This document shows positions 4,315 to 5,531 of a stretch of 5,531 nt of DNA, piece by piece. Position 1 is the first letter of the stretch; each line of letters opens with the position of its first letter. Both the position numbers and the translations under genes were made by a program. Source of the stretch: Planctomycetota bacterium (GTDB taxonomy: Bacteria; Planctomycetota; Planctomycetia; Isosphaerales; Isosphaeraceae); NCBI GenBank assembly GCA_021778575.1, contig JAJYCH010000373.1, positions 1 to 5,531 on the forward strand, given 5' to 3'. The notes beneath the pieces were generated by a model. That model did not search any database. It was not told the DNA's origin and saw only the letters and a list, made by a program, of their open reading frames with translations.

Positions 4315-5531
4315 ATGAGGTCCAGGCTCTCCTTCTTCCCGACACTCGCCTACGCGAGCTTGACCCTGCTCGCCATCGCGTCGAGCCTTCGAGCCGACCA
4401 GCCGTCGGTCCGGCTCAGCGACGCCGCCGAATCGGGCGTCTTCAACTTCAAGGAAGGCCAGGCGACGGTCGAGCGGCTGACCAGGCCCGACGACCGCGCG
4501 GGGGCCTTGAAGATCGACTATCGTTTACCGGTCGGGACCGGTGCCGGGGTCTGGTCCAAAGCGTTTCCGCAGGGTCTGGACGCCAAGCATCTCGACCTGG
4601 TGCAGTTCGAGGTTTCCGGAGTCGGACCGGATCAGGCCCGGCGAGTGAGCGCGGATATCGAACTCAAGGGGAGCGCGGGAACCCAGAAGATCGCGCTCGA
4701 CCTTGGTCCCGAGAAGACCCGTCACGTGGAACCGATCGCCTGGGGAACCATTGGCCAGATCAACGAAGTCGCGATCGCCCTGGGCCAGACCGGCGCCGAT
4801 CCGGCCATCGGATCAATCGTCGTGGATGTCCGGTTCGAGCCGATTCCGTGGTCGACGAAGCTGGTTGAGTCGCTACCGGCCCGGTTTGTCTACGTCCTGA
4901 TCATGGGACCTCTGATCAGCCTGATCTTGGGGTATGGTCTCCGACGCTTTCTGGGCAATTCTCAGCAACCCTTGGGTTACCAGTCGAGCGGTTTCGCCCG
5001 GGATCTGGTTCAGGGGGTGGGCACCATTCTGATCGCGGGGCTGTCGCTCTTTCTGTTCGAAGCGGGGGGCTGGGATGCCGAGTGGAGTACCATCGCCTTC
5101 GCGTCGATCGTGGTCCTTGTCCCCGCAGTGACAGGTTGGTGGAAGACGGGTCTCACGGGGCGCAATCTGACGCCCGGCGAAGCGTTGCAGGACACCCTGG
5201 CCGTCGGCCTGCTGGCGGCGTCTTCGAGTTTGCTGGAGATCCTCCAGGCCCCGGCGAACTGGGGCCAGACGCTTCAGTTGAGCCAGACCTCGGCGGCGTT
5301 CGCTGCCTTCCTCTATCTTCTCTTCGTGGCTGCTCGACTGGCGACGACCGGTCGTCATCCGGGAGCGATCCCGGCGCTCCTGATCGTCGGCACCCCTTAC
5401 GCGATCGGCTCGCTCGTCCTGCTCTCGGCTCCGGGAATGACCGGGGGCTTGGGCGGCCTTTTCCTGGGAGATTATCCCGAGACTCGCGATCTTCTCGGAC
5501 GGCTGGCGATCCTGTTCGAGTTCAAGATCGG
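4315..5531 (+). CDS. Membrane protein with exported beta-rich domain, 5' part only
   Basis: The frame is open from 4315 to the window edge, giving 405 codons without a stop; the gene continues beyond. Residues 1-27 look like a signal peptide (MRSR, hydrophobic core about 5-23, cleavage LRA|D). Residues about 30-178 form a strand-rich domain ending in GSIVVDVRFEPIPW. Its pattern (GALKIDYRL, AGVWSKAF, LDLVQFEVSG, ADIELKG) resembles CBM11/CIA30-like or other galactose-binding-like jelly rolls, which often bind carbohydrate; this is similarity by eye. Likely membrane segments follow at about 191-209, 232-249, 258-276, 294-312, 326-341 and 351-371. The loop after the first, YGLRRFLGN, is basic and probably cytoplasmic. 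A final part (372-405) ends with LGRLAILFEFKIG. I do not recognise the family; a sensor, a transporter-like protein or an envelope glycan enzyme are all possible, and the missing C-terminus would decide. It is set apart from the preceding gene by a hairpin and a possible promoter. Confidence 0.85.
   Translation, partial: MRSRLSFFPTLAYASLTLLAIASSLRADQPSVRLSDAAESGVFNFKEGQATVERLTRPDDRAGALKIDYRLPVGTGAGVWSKAFPQGLDAKHLDLVQFEVSGVGPDQARRVSADIELKGSAGTQKIALDLGPEKTRHVEPIAWGTIGQINEVAIALGQTGADPAIGSIVVDVRFEPIPWSTKLVESLPARFVYVLIMGPLISLILGYGLRRFLGNSQQPLGYQSSGFARDLVQGVGTILIAGLSLFLFEAGGWDAEWSTIAFASIVVLVPAVTGWWKTGLTGRNLTPGEALQDTLAVGLLAASSSLLEILQAPANWGQTLQLSQTSAAFAAFLYLLFVAARLATTGRHPGAIPALLIVGTPYAIGSLVLLSAPGMTGGLGGLFLGDYPETRDLLGRLAILFEFKI

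Noticed and set aside
4263..4868. A 201-codon + strand frame overlapping the start of the membrane-protein gene
   Set aside because: Its product is Arg/Gly/Pro-rich with no signal peptide or domain. The frame from 4315 has a better ribosome site, a signal peptide, a beta domain and membrane segments, and stays open to the window edge.

Overview
The window is GC-rich and every gene lies on the + strand. The genes look like those of a planctomycete, probably the Isosphaeraceae (Singulisphaera/Paludisphaera/Tautonia type). That placement is inference. It rests on the run of exported proteins with Tyr/Gly/Phe- or Asn-rich low-complexity starts, the SnoaL-like (SgcJ/EcaC-type) protein with an extra C-terminal domain, and the TPR protein with a low-complexity head, all of which are typical of that group. 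No rRNA, tRNA, phage, transposon or CRISPR sequence is visible.

Layout: (1) 2-346, the 3' end of a TlpA/thioredoxin-fold gene whose active site reads C-L-P-N instead of C-x-x-C. (2) 403-1149, a 248-residue exported protein of unknown function. (3) 1192-2103, an exported SnoaL-like domain joined to a second, barrel-like domain. (4) 2188-4077, a 629-residue exported mosaic: Gly-rich head, NFNRP repeats, Tyr/Gly-rich stretch, hydrophobic Gly/Ile segment, TPR repeats, Pro/Ala linker and a small C-terminal barrel-like domain. (5) 4315 to the right edge, the 5' part of a membrane protein with a signal peptide, a beta-rich extracytoplasmic domain and at least six likely membrane segments; it runs off the window.

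Gaps between genes are 56, 42, 84 and 237 bases. The three complete genes each have a Shine-Dalgarno-like AAGG or GGAG exactly 9 bases before the chosen ATG, and the fifth has AAGGA 7 bases before its ATG, which supports these starts. The first four genes could be co-transcribed. A strong hairpin after gene 4, followed by a -10-like box overlapped by an inverted repeat, suggests a transcription boundary before gene 5.

Everything readable points to the cell envelope: a thiol-fold protein, three secreted proteins whose predicted signal cleavage is Ala|Gln, and a membrane protein with an exported domain. No defined pathway links them. The most notable signals are the missing resolving cysteine, the recent duplication inside the NFNRP repeats, the LVGxW barrel-like domain at the C-terminal part of two adjacent and otherwise unrelated proteins, and the dyad before gene 5.
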